DNA of 64,000 nt from Caldifermentibacillus hisashii (GTDB taxonomy: Bacteria; Bacillota; Bacilli; Bacillales; Caldibacillaceae), in NCBI RefSeq assembly GCF_027568575.1, contig NZ_JANUVP010000013.1; one strand, given 5' to 3'. Of the stretch, positions 16,688 through 25,209 are shown piece after piece. Every line of letters begins with the position of its first letter. Positions within the stretch are counted from its first letter, which is position 1. A model generated the notes under the pieces. That model did no database searches. It had not been told where the DNA came from and worked only from the letters and a program-made list of their open reading frames with translations. Position numbers and translations under genes: made by a program.

Positions 16688-17413
16688 TTATCCGTATGCT
16701 GTCAACAAACCATATTTCTTTTGAAATCTTTTTAAAATCTTTAGCCAGCTTTGCGAAAATACAAGTAAAAAGAAAACATTTGATAAAGCATGGGCCAAGT
16801 CAAAATAGAAACTAGCCGTATAAAACCCGATAAACTGTGCCCAATTAAAACTATTCATTAAGGTCAGTACAACCCAAAGATTCATAAACCATCCAAATAA
16901 AAAGCCGGTGATAAAGCCAAAAATCGAGCGTCCTACTGAACTTTTCATAACCCAAGTGTTTTTTAAAAGCCCGGCAGCAAAGCCAACCATTCCCCAGGCA
17001 TACATTTGCCAAGGTGTCCAAGGTCCTTGGCCAAGAAAAATATTTGACACGATAGCAGCTAATGCACCTACAACAAAACCAGATTCTGCCCCAAAAACAG
17101 CGCCGGCCATAATGATAACAAAGGTAGTTGGCTGGACACTTGGAATGCTGGCAAAAGGTACTCTACTCACGGCAGCAATTGCCCCAAGAATAGCGATTAA
17201 AACGAGTTCCTTACTGGTAACCTTTTTATGTTCATACTTAATCATCAAAGGAAAAAAGGAACAAACCATAAATAGAATACTTGCCAACATATATTGTTCT
17301 TCAACCAATAATGGTACAAAGATGAGCAGGACTGCTAACAGGATTAGTAACCCAGCAATAAGCAAGTTTTTATATTTCTGTTTTTTTAGTTTTTGATTTT
17401 CTGAGAACCCCAT
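16688..17413 (-). CDS. ECF transporter S component, probable cobalamin/cobamide-specific
   Basis: 241 residues with six predicted membrane helices: about 15-33, 39-57, 68-90, 93-118, 130-190 in two segments, and 205-225. The region RVPFASIPSVQPTTFVIIMAGAVFGAESGF is the usual helix-loop layout of ECF-type substrate-capture proteins. It is the last gene of a riboswitch-controlled operon, overlapping the ATPase stop by 28 nt. The start ATG at 17413 has GAGGAGG about 9 nt away. Specificity for B12 is inferred from the cobalamin riboswitch and the transcobalamin-like genes upstream, not from motifs in this protein. Confidence 0.85.
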   Translation of the reverse strand: MGFSENQKLKKQKYKNLLIAGLLILLAVLLIFVPLLVEEQYMLASILFMVCSFFPLMIKYEHKKVTSKELVLIAILGAIAAVSRVPFASIPSVQPTTFVIIMAGAVFGAESGFVVGALAAIVSNIFLGQGPWTPWQMYAWGMVGFAAGLLKNTWVMKSSVGRSIFGFITGFLFGWFMNLWVVLTLMNSFNWAQFIGFYTASFYFDLAHALSNVFFLLVFSQSWLKILKRFQKKYGLLTAYG

Positions 17414-19056
17414 TTTTCTTCAGCCTCCTCAACTGTTACCACCTCTGGAATGTTTCCGTCCCGTGTCATCCGATTAACTACCGTTGTATAAAAAGCATTA
17501 CCTTTAAAAAAGTCTTTTGTAGAAGTAGTGACAGTAATTTCTCCTTGAAACATCATCGCACTGCGGTCAGAAAAACGTGCGGCAAATTCAATGTCATGCG
17601 TAACCATTACAATTGTTAAGCCGCGGCTTTGCATCGATTTAAGCCATTTGCCTAACGCAACTTTCATTTCCGGATCGAGTCCCTTCGTTGGTTCGTCGAG
17701 TAAGAGTATTTTCGGTTGTGGTAATAATACACACGCTAATGCACTTTTTTGCATTTCCCCGCCACTTACATCATACGGGTGACGATCAAGGATGGACTGA
17801 ATTCCTAATAACTCTACCAAACAATTTATTTTCTCTTCATAATTTTCAAGATGAAATTGCTGTGCCGTTTCGATTAATTCTCCTCGGACGGTATCTTGTA
17901 TAAAGAGGAGCTTCGGGTTTTGCGGTAAGTAGGCAATATCAGTGGAAATTGGTTTTGAATACTTTTTCCCGTTATAAATTAGCTTCCCTCGCTGGGGACT
18001 TTCAAGACCGGCCATCACCTTAAGTAATGTCGATTTTCCAGTCCCATTGGCACCAACAATTGTTAACCATTCCCCCTCATTAATAGTTAAAGATAAAGAT
18101 TGTAATATTTTTTTGCCTGTTTTTTCATATTGAAAATAAATGTTTTTTACTTGCAGAATAGGGTTCTGTTTTTCATTATAATTTTCTTGTTTTTTGAAGG
18201 AGGTATCGAACTGGTGAGTCTTCAGTTGAGAAGCCCATTTCCTTCCTTCTTTGACGGTTAAAGGAATATCGACAATTTGTAAGTTATCTGCGTGTTCCAA
18301 ATATAATAATGCCGTACTTGGCAAATAAGGAAATAATGGTCGGTACTGTTCTTGCCAAACTTTCGCAATCACATCCTTTGGTGGACCGGATATTTTTAAC
18401 GAACCATGGTCGAAAACGAAAACCCGATCGGCTAAAGGAAAGACTTCTTCCAATCGGTGTTCGACAATAAGAACTGTTATTCCAAATTCATCATTCATTT
18501 GCTTTACCATATGAAGGAAATCCTTTGCGGCCACGGGATCGAGTTGGGCTGTTGGCTCATCAAGTAAAAGAATCCGCGGTTCCATTAGCAAAACGGAGGC
18601 AAGATTGACAATTTGTTTTTGCCCGCCGGATAAAAGATGAATCTTCTTATCAAGAAGGTGATTGATTCCGAAAAAATGGACCATTTCTGCAAGTTTTGTT
18701 CGCATGGTTTCCGTCGGCATGCCGATGTTTTCTAATCCAAAAATAAGTTCTTCAAATACCCGATCCATCACGATTTGATTTTCAGGGTCTTGAAACACCA
18801 TTCCAATTTCTTTAGCGATTTTGACAGGTTCATATTCGGTCAATTTTTTTCCATTATAAAAAATCTCGCCGGATCGCTCTCCGTAGGGGGCAATTTCTTG
18901 TTTTACCATTCGGAGCAAAGTTGATTTACCACTTCCGGAAGGCCCACAAATGACAATAAACTCTCCGGGTTCAACAGAAAATGAAACTTGATTGAGGGCT
19001 GGTAGCAATTGATCCGGGTATGTAAAACTTACCTTTACCGTTTCCAATATTGCCAT
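17386..19056 (-). CDS. ECF transporter ATPase, fused double ABC domain
   Basis: 556 residues holding two ABC domains. Domain 1 has Walker A GPSGSGKST, Q-loop MVFQDPENQIV, signature LSGGQKQ, Walker B ILLLDEPTAQLD and VEHRLEEV. Domain 2 has GANGTGKST, signature VSGGEMQKSAL, ILLLDEPTKGLD and VTHDIEF. This fuses what are often separate EcfA1 and EcfA2 subunits. The true start is ATG 19056, preceded by GGAGG; the 24 codons upstream in frame are part of ecfT read in another frame. It overlaps ecfT by 22 nt. Confidence 0.92.
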   Translation of the reverse strand: MAILETVKVSFTYPDQLLPALNQVSFSVEPGEFIVICGPSGSGKSTLLRMVKQEIAPYGERSGEIFYNGKKLTEYEPVKIAKEIGMVFQDPENQIVMDRVFEELIFGLENIGMPTETMRTKLAEMVHFFGINHLLDKKIHLLSGGQKQIVNLASVLLMEPRILLLDEPTAQLDPVAAKDFLHMVKQMNDEFGITVLIVEHRLEEVFPLADRVFVFDHGSLKISGPPKDVIAKVWQEQYRPLFPYLPSTALLYLEHADNLQIVDIPLTVKEGRKWASQLKTHQFDTSFKKQENYNEKQNPILQVKNIYFQYEKTGKKILQSLSLTINEGEWLTIVGANGTGKSTLLKVMAGLESPQRGKLIYNGKKYSKPISTDIAYLPQNPKLLFIQDTVRGELIETAQQFHLENYEEKINCLVELLGIQSILDRHPYDVSGGEMQKSALACVLLPQPKILLLDEPTKGLDPEMKVALGKWLKSMQSRGLTIVMVTHDIEFAARFSDRSAMMFQGEITVTTSTKDFFKGNAFYTTVVNRMTRDGNIPEVVTVEEAEEKWGSQKIKN

Positions 19057-19916
19057 TGTATAGCCTCCTTTCCTTCCACAATTAGCGGAAATCCAATGAT
19101 GAGAACATAAATCGTAAAAAATACCCATTCACGCCCATATAAAATGGTTGGTTCTAAAAATGGTGTTAGGGTAAGGACGCCATCACCCAACCACCAGCCA
19201 AATATGCCGGTGCCTGTTAAACCTGCCAGGATGAGTATCATGAAACCATCATTCATATGTAGTTTATAGGGGGTATATTTCGTTCTTTTTTGTAATCCAT
19301 AAGCCCTTGCTGACATCGAGTCAGCTGTTTGAATACCATCTTCCAGTGACCAAGTGAGTAACACTTGAACAAGCAATAAACCATGTTTGATTCTTTGTTT
19401 AAGAGGACCGGAAGCGACGGACAAACCCTTTCCTTTTTGTACGGTTGTGATTTCCATCAGTCTTCTATTCAGCAAGGGAACAAATCGAACGGAAAGCATG
19501 GCTAACAAAGACCATTTTGGCATCCACTTGGAAAATAAAAATAAAAATTTATCCGAAGTCATGCAATAGTTAAAAGTAATCGTTAGAGTAAGAATGGCGA
19601 TTAGGGTCAAGGCATTTAGCAATCCTTGGACCAATGCTTCTAATGTAATTGCACTGTTAAATAGATAGAACAAAATATGACTGCCGCGATGATTCGTCAA
19701 GGGTGTTAAAATAAGGAATAACAAGGATAAAACAATCATCATGGATACCCATTTTTTTAGCATTTTTCCCTGATCTAAGACAAAGTTAAAAATCACGAGA
19801 AGAAGGCATGCAAAGGTCAAAAAAAATGGATGCTGATAAAGCATAATCATGGCAATGGCTAAAACGTAATAGAGAAATATGACAAAAGGATGGAGAGAGC
19901 GGAATCCGTTATCCAT
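19035..19916 (-). CDS. ECF transporter transmembrane component T (EcfT/CbiQ family)
   Basis: 293 residues from ATG 19916 (GGAGGGGG about 8 nt upstream; the TTG at 19934 is part of that site). Five or six hydrophobic helices, with long cytoplasmic coupling helices between about 140 and 210 carrying ADSMSARAYG, a form of the conserved Ala-Arg-Gly/Ala motif that grips the ATPases. It couples ATP hydrolysis to toppling of the S component. It lies 63 nt after the DUF4430 lipoprotein gene and overlaps the ATPase gene. Confidence 0.9.
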   Translation of the reverse strand: MDNGFRSLHPFVIFLYYVLAIAMIMLYQHPFFLTFACLLLVIFNFVLDQGKMLKKWVSMMIVLSLLFLILTPLTNHRGSHILFYLFNSAITLEALVQGLLNALTLIAILTLTITFNYCMTSDKFLFLFSKWMPKWSLLAMLSVRFVPLLNRRLMEITTVQKGKGLSVASGPLKQRIKHGLLLVQVLLTWSLEDGIQTADSMSARAYGLQKRTKYTPYKLHMNDGFMILILAGLTGTGIFGWWLGDGVLTLTPFLEPTILYGREWVFFTIYVLIIGFPLIVEGKEAIQWQYWKR

Positions 19917-19979
19917 CAGCTTTGCCCCCTCCAACTGTCTGTCTTTTACTGATCATCATTATTTATCACCTGTAAATTT

Positions 19980-20786
19980 TTAGTAAGTGGTATCTTTCGT
20001 GTAGTCTAGTGTATAGATCCATTCAATCTTATCACCATTTTTTATTGGCTCAATCCCCGCGCTATTATCTATTAATACATCATTTACTTCGATTAACCAG
20101 CCGCTTAGTGGGCCATAGTCAAATTCATATATGTTGTTAATTCCCTCAACATAAGCAGTTGCTCCCGATCCTCTGACACTAATCTGTATCTTTTTGTCTT
20201 TTAAAATTTTTAATGTGGCATCGAGTGCGGTATATCCCGATTCAATTTCTACCTCTGTCGGGGAAAGAAAGACGGTTGGAATCGGTGCATTTATTGGCCC
20301 CTGGTAACCATCCACCGATACGGTAACGGTATCCTTCTTCGGCTTTGGCGCTGGTGCGGGTGCGGAAGTTTGTCCTCCTCCGTTCACTGGCTGCCCAGAT
20401 TCAGTTTTCGGTGCTGGTGTTGTACTTTTATTTTCAACGGATTTAGAAGTTTGGGTATTCGATTTATTTGCTGTGTTGGTATTGGTATTTTCTTGCTTAT
20501 TGCCTGTATTCTCAGTTGCTTTATCTGTGTTTGGATTTGATTGTTTGTTTTCTGTATTAGCTTTTGCCTCATTTTCCTTTGTACTGTTTTCTGAATTTCC
20601 CTCTTCTGTTGAACCGTTGTCCTTATTTCCTTTCATTTCATGCTTTTCTTTAGATGGTTTTTCGAGTGTTGTTTTCTCGGAAAGCGTTTCATTTTCAGGT
20701 AATGCACTGTCTTTTTGACAACCAACTGCAAACAATAATATGAAGGCGGATAAAAGGATAAATAGTGCTTTTTTGCAAAGTTTCAA
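19980..20786 (-). CDS. DUF4430 lipoprotein, probable cobamide-binding relay
   Basis: 268 residues. Signal sequence with lipobox ending at Cys23 (LLFAVGCQK), so membrane-anchored outside the cell. A low-complexity N/T/E/K/P-rich linker of about 125 residues then carries a C-terminal domain (about 152-268) with DTVTVSVDGYQG, SGYTALDATLKIL and GPLSGWLIEVNDVLIDNSAG, the pattern of DUF4430, which is the same fold as the C-terminal beta domain of intrinsic factor and transcobalamin. The start is TTG with AAGGAGGGA 7 nt before it. The tether suggests it reaches through the wall to accept cargo from the anchored protein upstream and hand it to the ECF S component. That relay is inferred. Confidence 0.82.
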   Translation of the reverse strand: MKLCKKALFILLSAFILLFAVGCQKDSALPENETLSEKTTLEKPSKEKHEMKGNKDNGSTEEGNSENSTKENEAKANTENKQSNPNTDKATENTGNKQENTNTNTANKSNTQTSKSVENKSTTPAPKTESGQPVNGGGQTSAPAPAPKPKKDTVTVSVDGYQGPINAPIPTVFLSPTEVEIESGYTALDATLKILKDKKIQISVRGSGATAYVEGINNIYEFDYGPLSGWLIEVNDVLIDNSAGIEPIKNGDKIEWIYTLDYTKDTTY

Positions 20787-20861
20787 TGATTCTCCCTCCT
20801 TGAATGGTTGAATAGGATTCCCTTCACGGCTTTATTAGTTGCAAAACCATGATTCTCTACT

Positions 20862-20924
20862 TAAGTGGTTGTACAGGAGGGCTCCCGCTTCTCACGATAG
20901 CCCTCCTTTATTAAGAACCACTTA
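20862..20924 (-). other. large hairpin in the gap within the cobalamin operon
   Basis: TAAGTGGTT (20862-20870) pairs with AACCACTTA (20916-20924), with an inner GGAGGGCT/AGCCCTCC helix. There is no T run on the minus strand, so it does not look like a normal terminator. It lies about 75 nt upstream of the DUF4430 lipoprotein start and could be an mRNA processing or stability element. Confidence 0.55.
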
Positions 20925-21051
20925 CTGGATAAATTCGATTTTGAAGTAGGGCCTCCAAAGAATTTTCGTGTCCAGTATCCTTATCTTTGCGGCATGTCCA
21001 GTTTACTGATAGAGCATGATGTCCACGGATTCTAAGATAATTGAACCCCTA

Positions 21052-21203
21052 CGAAATGCTGATACATGTTTAAAGTCCTTGATAAACAATTTTGGTAACC
21101 CAAATTGAAATGTTGACACATATTGAAACTACTTGATAACATAAGTGCTCAACAAATTTGCAAACCAAATCGAAATGCTTCTACATGTAAAAATTACTTG
21201 CTA
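21052..21203. repeat. three degenerate 34-bp repeats derived from the 3' end of the wall-anchored protein gene
   Basis: Copies start at 21052, 21106 and 21171, each with the pattern (C/T)GAAATG(C/T)T-N2-ACAT-N-T-AAA and ending CTTG(A/C)TAA. The last copy covers the end of the coding sequence (reverse complement of its final codons and stop), so the first two look like tandem relics of the gene's 3' end. Confidence 0.6.
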
Positions 21204-23590
21204 ATAGCCTTTTTCCTATGCTGATAAATAGTAACCATGACCGCAAGTGTAACGAGTATAATCCCAATGAATAGAAAGAGATACGTGTTCGTTGCAGTTT
21301 CTGGCAATGTCTTTTCTGAGTTGTTTTGCTCCTTACCGTTTAGATTTGTGGCAGCACCTTTTGTTGTTTCGATTTTGCTCACCTGTTGATCTTGTTCTTT
21401 ACTTGTTTCGACCGAATTTTTTATTGGAACCGGTTCGAGGTCGCCAACGAGATGGAATACAGAACCTTGATTATTTTTATATTTCTGATATGCAGCGAGA
21501 GCCAAAGTTGCCTGAGAGCTAGCGATTGGGTTGGATTCACGTTCTGATAGAAGATGAGTAAATCCGCCATCCGCAATTTGGTAGTCCAATAATCGTTTGA
21601 CTAGGTTTCCTTCTGCTTTTGTAAAATCACTACCTGTCGGATCAATTCCTGCTGCTGATAAACCGATAATGACAGATGCGATCGATTCACTTGCTTCTCC
21701 TCCAGCGAAAGTATCATAAAATCCGCTTGAGCTCGTTTGATTACTGGAAAGCCAGTCTACAGCTTTCTCAATGGCTGCTTGAACATTTTCATTTTCTGAA
21801 TAGGGAGCAAGAGCAGCAATCGCTATCCCGGTTAAATCTGCACTGGGCGTTTCTCCTGCTAAAGACCATGCCCCGTTATTAAGTTGAGTTTTTACAATAT
21901 AGTCAACTATCTTTTCTCTTGTCCAGTCAGCCTTTTCATTAACAGGATAGCCACCACTATCTAAAGCAAGCAGGGCATAGATAGGCCCGTTATTTCCTTG
22001 ATTCGTCATATTTTTATGATTAACCAACTGTTCAATTAAGTTATAGCCGGCAATCTTTGTCGCATCTTTGCCAGCAGCGGTTAAAGATAAAATAATACTC
22101 TCTAAATCAGTTACTTTACGAAACTCAGCTTTATTGGCAGTAACCTGGTTTATTAACTGATCAATATAATCACTTGGAATCGTTACCCCTAAAGCATTAA
22201 ATGCAACGGTACTATACAAATCATTAACACGATGGTCAAGCAAGTATTGACGGCTACTATTTAAAGCCGTTGCAAATTCTTCCGGTGAAAGTGTTTCTGG
22301 AGTTGTTGGTTCGGGTACTTCAGGCTGATTTGGTTCTTTACTAGGTACTTCACCTTTTAAAAAGTTTTGGTAATAGGCTAATGCGAAAAATGCTTGATTC
22401 GTTGCCATGCTATTTGAGCCTTGTGTCAGTAAATGGGCAAATCCATTGTCATCACTTTGAAAATGAAGAAGACGCTGAACTAAATTCAAATCAGATTTTG
22501 TAAACTGTTTACCGGTTGGATCAATGTTATTAGCACATAATCCGATAATTACTTGGGCAATCGATTCACTTGATTCTCCACCGTTAAAAGTATCGTAGTA
22601 CCCTGCAGTGTCTGCTTGATTCGCTGAGAGCCAAGTTACAGCTTTCTCAATGGCCGCTTTTACGTTTTCCTGATTTGAATAAGGAGCCATGGCCGTCAGT
22701 GTCATTGCCGTTATATCCACACTAGGAGTCGGGCCGTATAGGGACCATGCACCATTGTCTAATTGGGCACCTATTATATGGTTAATTAATTTTTCCCTTG
22801 TCCATTCGGCATTTGGATTTTGAATAGTATAATTACCACTATCAAGTGCCCATAAGGCGAAAATCGGCCCATTATTTCCTTGATTCGTCATTCGTTCGTG
22901 TGTAACTAAAAGGTCGATCAAGTTGATGCCTTTGATATTTGTTGCATCTTTACCGGCAGCAGATAATAAAATAATTGTGTTCTCCAAATCGGTTACTTTC
23001 CGAAACTCACCGTTATTGGCCACAACTTCATTAATTTTTGAATCAATTATGGATTGTGGAATATCTTTATTTAAAATGCCTAAAGTAAGGACTCCATACC
23101 AATCAAGAGAATTATTACTAAGCAAATGAGCCGCTGTTTTTTCAATAATTGATGAGATCTCTTCTGGTTGCACAGTAGGGTTCTTTGTCCAATCAATTAC
23201 TCGAAATAGCAACTGGTCACCCGGCTTTACTTTGCTATCCATTACACCAGTATTTGAAGCGATTCCATTTACAAAAAATCCCCAATATTTGTTTCCTTCA
23301 GCAACAACACCCTTTATTGCTTTTAAATAAGGGCCATAATCGGAGTCTTCAAAGGTGACATCGGTTGCAGCCTTTTTTAGCACATCACCAGCCGTATCCC
23401 CATCGGAAAAATCAACGACTGAGCGCTCGATCAAAAAGCTGCCATCTTCTTTCATAACGGAAACATTGACCTTATTTTCAGGTGTATCTGCTAAAACGTG
23501 GTGTAAAGAAGAGATACTACTTTGGGTAATCAGTAAAATTAATGCGATAAAAACGAAAATTCTTTTTCCTACTCTGTTTGCGAAATTCAC
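21194..23590 (-). CDS. cell-wall-anchored transcobalamin/intrinsic-factor-like protein (DUF4430 + two alpha/alpha-barrel domains + LPETA)
   Basis: 798 residues. Signal peptide about 1-35 (cleavage near VLADTPE). DUF4430-like domain about 38-135 (DVLKKAATDV, DYGPYLKAIKG, YWGFFVNGIASNTGV). Two tandem copies of a prenyltransferase/terpene-cyclase-like alpha/alpha-barrel domain, about 140-420 and 445-725; both contain EFRKVTDLE, MTNQGNNGPI, L(D/N)NGAWSL, AAIEKAV(T/D)WLS, GYYDTF or GFYDTF and ESIA-VIIGL. A sorting signal LPETA, a hydrophobic helix and HRKK end the protein. Human intrinsic factor has one alpha/alpha barrel plus the same beta domain, in the opposite order. GTG start after AAGGAGG. 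A cobalamin riboswitch lies directly upstream. Cobamide binding is inferred. Confidence 0.85.
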   Translation of the reverse strand: MNFANRVGKRIFVFIALILLITQSSISSLHHVLADTPENKVNVSVMKEDGSFLIERSVVDFSDGDTAGDVLKKAATDVTFEDSDYGPYLKAIKGVVAEGNKYWGFFVNGIASNTGVMDSKVKPGDQLLFRVIDWTKNPTVQPEEISSIIEKTAAHLLSNNSLDWYGVLTLGILNKDIPQSIIDSKINEVVANNGEFRKVTDLENTIILLSAAGKDATNIKGINLIDLLVTHERMTNQGNNGPIFALWALDSGNYTIQNPNAEWTREKLINHIIGAQLDNGAWSLYGPTPSVDITAMTLTAMAPYSNQENVKAAIEKAVTWLSANQADTAGYYDTFNGGESSESIAQVIIGLCANNIDPTGKQFTKSDLNLVQRLLHFQSDDNGFAHLLTQGSNSMATNQAFFALAYYQNFLKGEVPSKEPNQPEVPEPTTPETLSPEEFATALNSSRQYLLDHRVNDLYSTVAFNALGVTIPSDYIDQLINQVTANKAEFRKVTDLESIILSLTAAGKDATKIAGYNLIEQLVNHKNMTNQGNNGPIYALLALDSGGYPVNEKADWTREKIVDYIVKTQLNNGAWSLAGETPSADLTGIAIAALAPYSENENVQAAIEKAVDWLSSNQTSSSGFYDTFAGGEASESIASVIIGLSAAGIDPTGSDFTKAEGNLVKRLLDYQIADGGFTHLLSERESNPIASSQATLALAAYQKYKNNQGSVFHLVGDLEPVPIKNSVETSKEQDQQVSKIETTKGAATNLNGKEQNNSEKTLPETATNTYLFLFIGIILVTLAVMVTIYQHRKKAISK

Positions 23591-23622
23591 TAATCATTCC
23601 TCCTTTTGTTGTTTTTTGCCAT

Positions 23623-23651
23623 AAAAAAACATCTCATGGAGGAGATGTATT
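23623..23651 (-). terminator. expression-platform terminator of the cobalamin riboswitch
   Basis: On the minus strand, ACATCTC and GAGATGT pair around CTCCAT, followed by seven T residues; it lies just before the ribosome binding site of the wall-anchored protein gene and after the aptamer. Confidence 0.8.
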
Positions 23652-23727
23652 TGTGCATGAAGTTATATTAAACTACTTTTTCAATGCAACAGACACACCC
23701 CCTATATCCACGTAGGGTTATGGCGTT

Positions 23728-23890
23728 TGAAACAGGCAGGTCTCCTGGCTTATGTTCATCATTCTCTACACCTTCCCGTTATGAAAACAGTGGTATCCGA
23801 TAGAGAACTCCCAATTACAGTGGCGGGACCGCGTCGGATTTGCACCGAACTTCCCTTTTAAGACTCATATTTAAATGAGCCACCTATTTC
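23728..23890 (-). promoter_or_regulatory. cobalamin riboswitch (B12 element)
   Basis: Read on the minus strand: GGAAGTTCGGTGCAAATCCG, then CGCGGTCCCGCCACTGTAAT, and finally AAGCCAGGAGACCTGCCTG. These are the hallmark blocks of the B12 box and flanking helices in the expected order. The aptamer ends about 75 nt before the terminator hairpin. High adenosylcobalamin should favour termination and shut off the whole uptake operon. Directly seen; the family is well established. Confidence 0.97.
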
Positions 23891-24191
23891 TTATATGAAA
23901 TTATCATTTTAACTAAATCTTAGTTTCTGACAGTGGTTTTGTCAATTGTGAAAACGATGTTATTCCAAAAGAAAAAGATTTGAATAAACTTACCTATCAA
24001 GAGAATATAAAATGAGTCTTGAAAAAGAGAATATAATTCAGCTTTTTCAACCAAAATTTTTATGGAATAGGAAAACAAGTAATTGTAATATGGTAAACAG
24101 CCAATTTTCCCGAATCCCTTGAAAAATTTTAACTATGAATATATTATTCTTAATCGTTTATCGTATAATGTTATAGAAGGAGGGATTTCAT

Positions 24192-24683
24192 ATGGAAGAA
24201 TTGGTCGAACAGGCAGTTCAAGATTATTATGGGGAAGAAATTGCATGGTGCTACGGGTGTGGCAGACTAAATGAAAAAGGTCACCATTTTCGGACAGGTT
24301 GGTTAACACCCGAAGAGAAAACAGTCACCTATTATCAACCAAAACCGGAACATACAGCCATCCCGGGTTTTGTTTACGGAGGTTTACTTGCTTCTTTTGT
24401 TGATTGCCATAGTACAGGGTCTGCATCATTAGCATTACATTATAAAAATGGACATGAACTCGGTGACGGTACCGAACCACCAAGATTTGTAACAGGTTCA
24501 TTGCATGTTGACTTTTTACAGCCGACCCCACAAAACGTGATATTAAAGGCTATTGGAATGGTAGAGGAAATTCATCCAAAAAAATGGAAAGTTTTAACAG
24601 AGGTATATGCTGGGGATATTCCTTGTGCCAAAGGAGAAGTAGTTGCGGTCAGTATGCCGGCAACATTTTTAAAAAACAAATGA
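24192..24683 (+). CDS. PaaI-family hotdog thioesterase
   Basis: 163 residues. Hotdog-fold acyl-CoA thioesterase of the PaaI/YigI type: AIPGFVYGGLLASFVDCHSTGSA holds the HGG-like active-site segment with the acidic residue in FVDC, followed by RFVTGSLHVDFLQPTP. The N-terminal CYGCGRLNEKGHHF resembles the CxxCG start of many of these enzymes. Substrate unknown. The ATG has AGAAGGAGG close by. It stands alone, divergent from the riboswitch, with no obvious tie to B12. Confidence 0.85.
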   Translation: MEELVEQAVQDYYGEEIAWCYGCGRLNEKGHHFRTGWLTPEEKTVTYYQPKPEHTAIPGFVYGGLLASFVDCHSTGSASLALHYKNGHELGDGTEPPRFVTGSLHVDFLQPTPQNVILKAIGMVEEIHPKKWKVLTEVYAGDIPCAKGEVVAVSMPATFLKNK

Positions 24684-24804
24684 CAGCGCTCCCAAACCAA
24701 CATAAATTTTCCATTGAATTTTACGGGAGAATAGTATATTATCAAAATGTAAGCTGCATTGTTCGTATAAATAATTAAGTTTTTCACCTAAGTATTTATA
24801 GGGA

Positions 24805-24987
24805 GTTTAAGAGAATATAGTGTGAATGACATATCTCTGTCTATATGACTTGGAGGGCAAGCAGGATCACTATTGCAAACACCCACTTGTCTGAGAGTGG
24901 TGGTTTTAAAACTTCATTATAAAGCTACGGCAAATGTGGCTTTTCATTAAACAAAGGAAACCAGTCTTGCATAGGCTGGTTTTTTTG
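24805..24987 (+). ncRNA. candidate small RNA with intrinsic terminator
   Basis: A gene-free stretch between the thioesterase and the ZIP transporter has four successive hairpins: 24811-24837 (GAG-ATAT/ATATCTC), 24883-24900 (CCACT/AGTGG), 24921-24943 (AAAGCTAC/GTGGCTTT) and 24958-24982 (AAACCAG/CTGGTTT), the last followed by a T run. No open frame with a ribosome binding site spans it, and the ZIP gene begins over 200 nt later, so this could be an independent RNA of about 180 nt. I could not assign a family, and the 5' end and promoter are uncertain. Confidence 0.45.
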
Positions 24988-25209
24988 TCATAAAATAATT
25001 CATATGATCCTATCAATTTTTCACTACTAAATGTTTATATTAGGAAAAATTCTTGCCTCGATACTTAAAGTGAAAAGTCCCTCCAACTTATCTTTCTCGT
25101 TGACTCAAACTTTTTAGATGGGAATATAAGATGAGTCATTAAGGGGAAATTTTGTATTTCTTAAACAATAGTAGCATATTATTTTTGTGAATTGAGGTGA
25201 GAAACCAGG

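Noticed and set aside
16567..16815. 82-codon plus-strand frame before the ECF S component
   Set aside because: It runs into the opposite strand of the S-component gene and lacks a ribosome binding site.
19980..20786. The N/T/E/K-rich segment as a separate surface adhesin
   Set aside because: It follows directly on a lipobox and leads into a DUF4430 domain, so it is best read as a flexible tether.
24805..24987. 6S RNA or SRP RNA
   Set aside because: 6S RNA needs a long closing stem with a central bubble, and SRP RNA has a conserved GNAR tetraloop helix; neither could be drawn. Kept only as a candidate small RNA.
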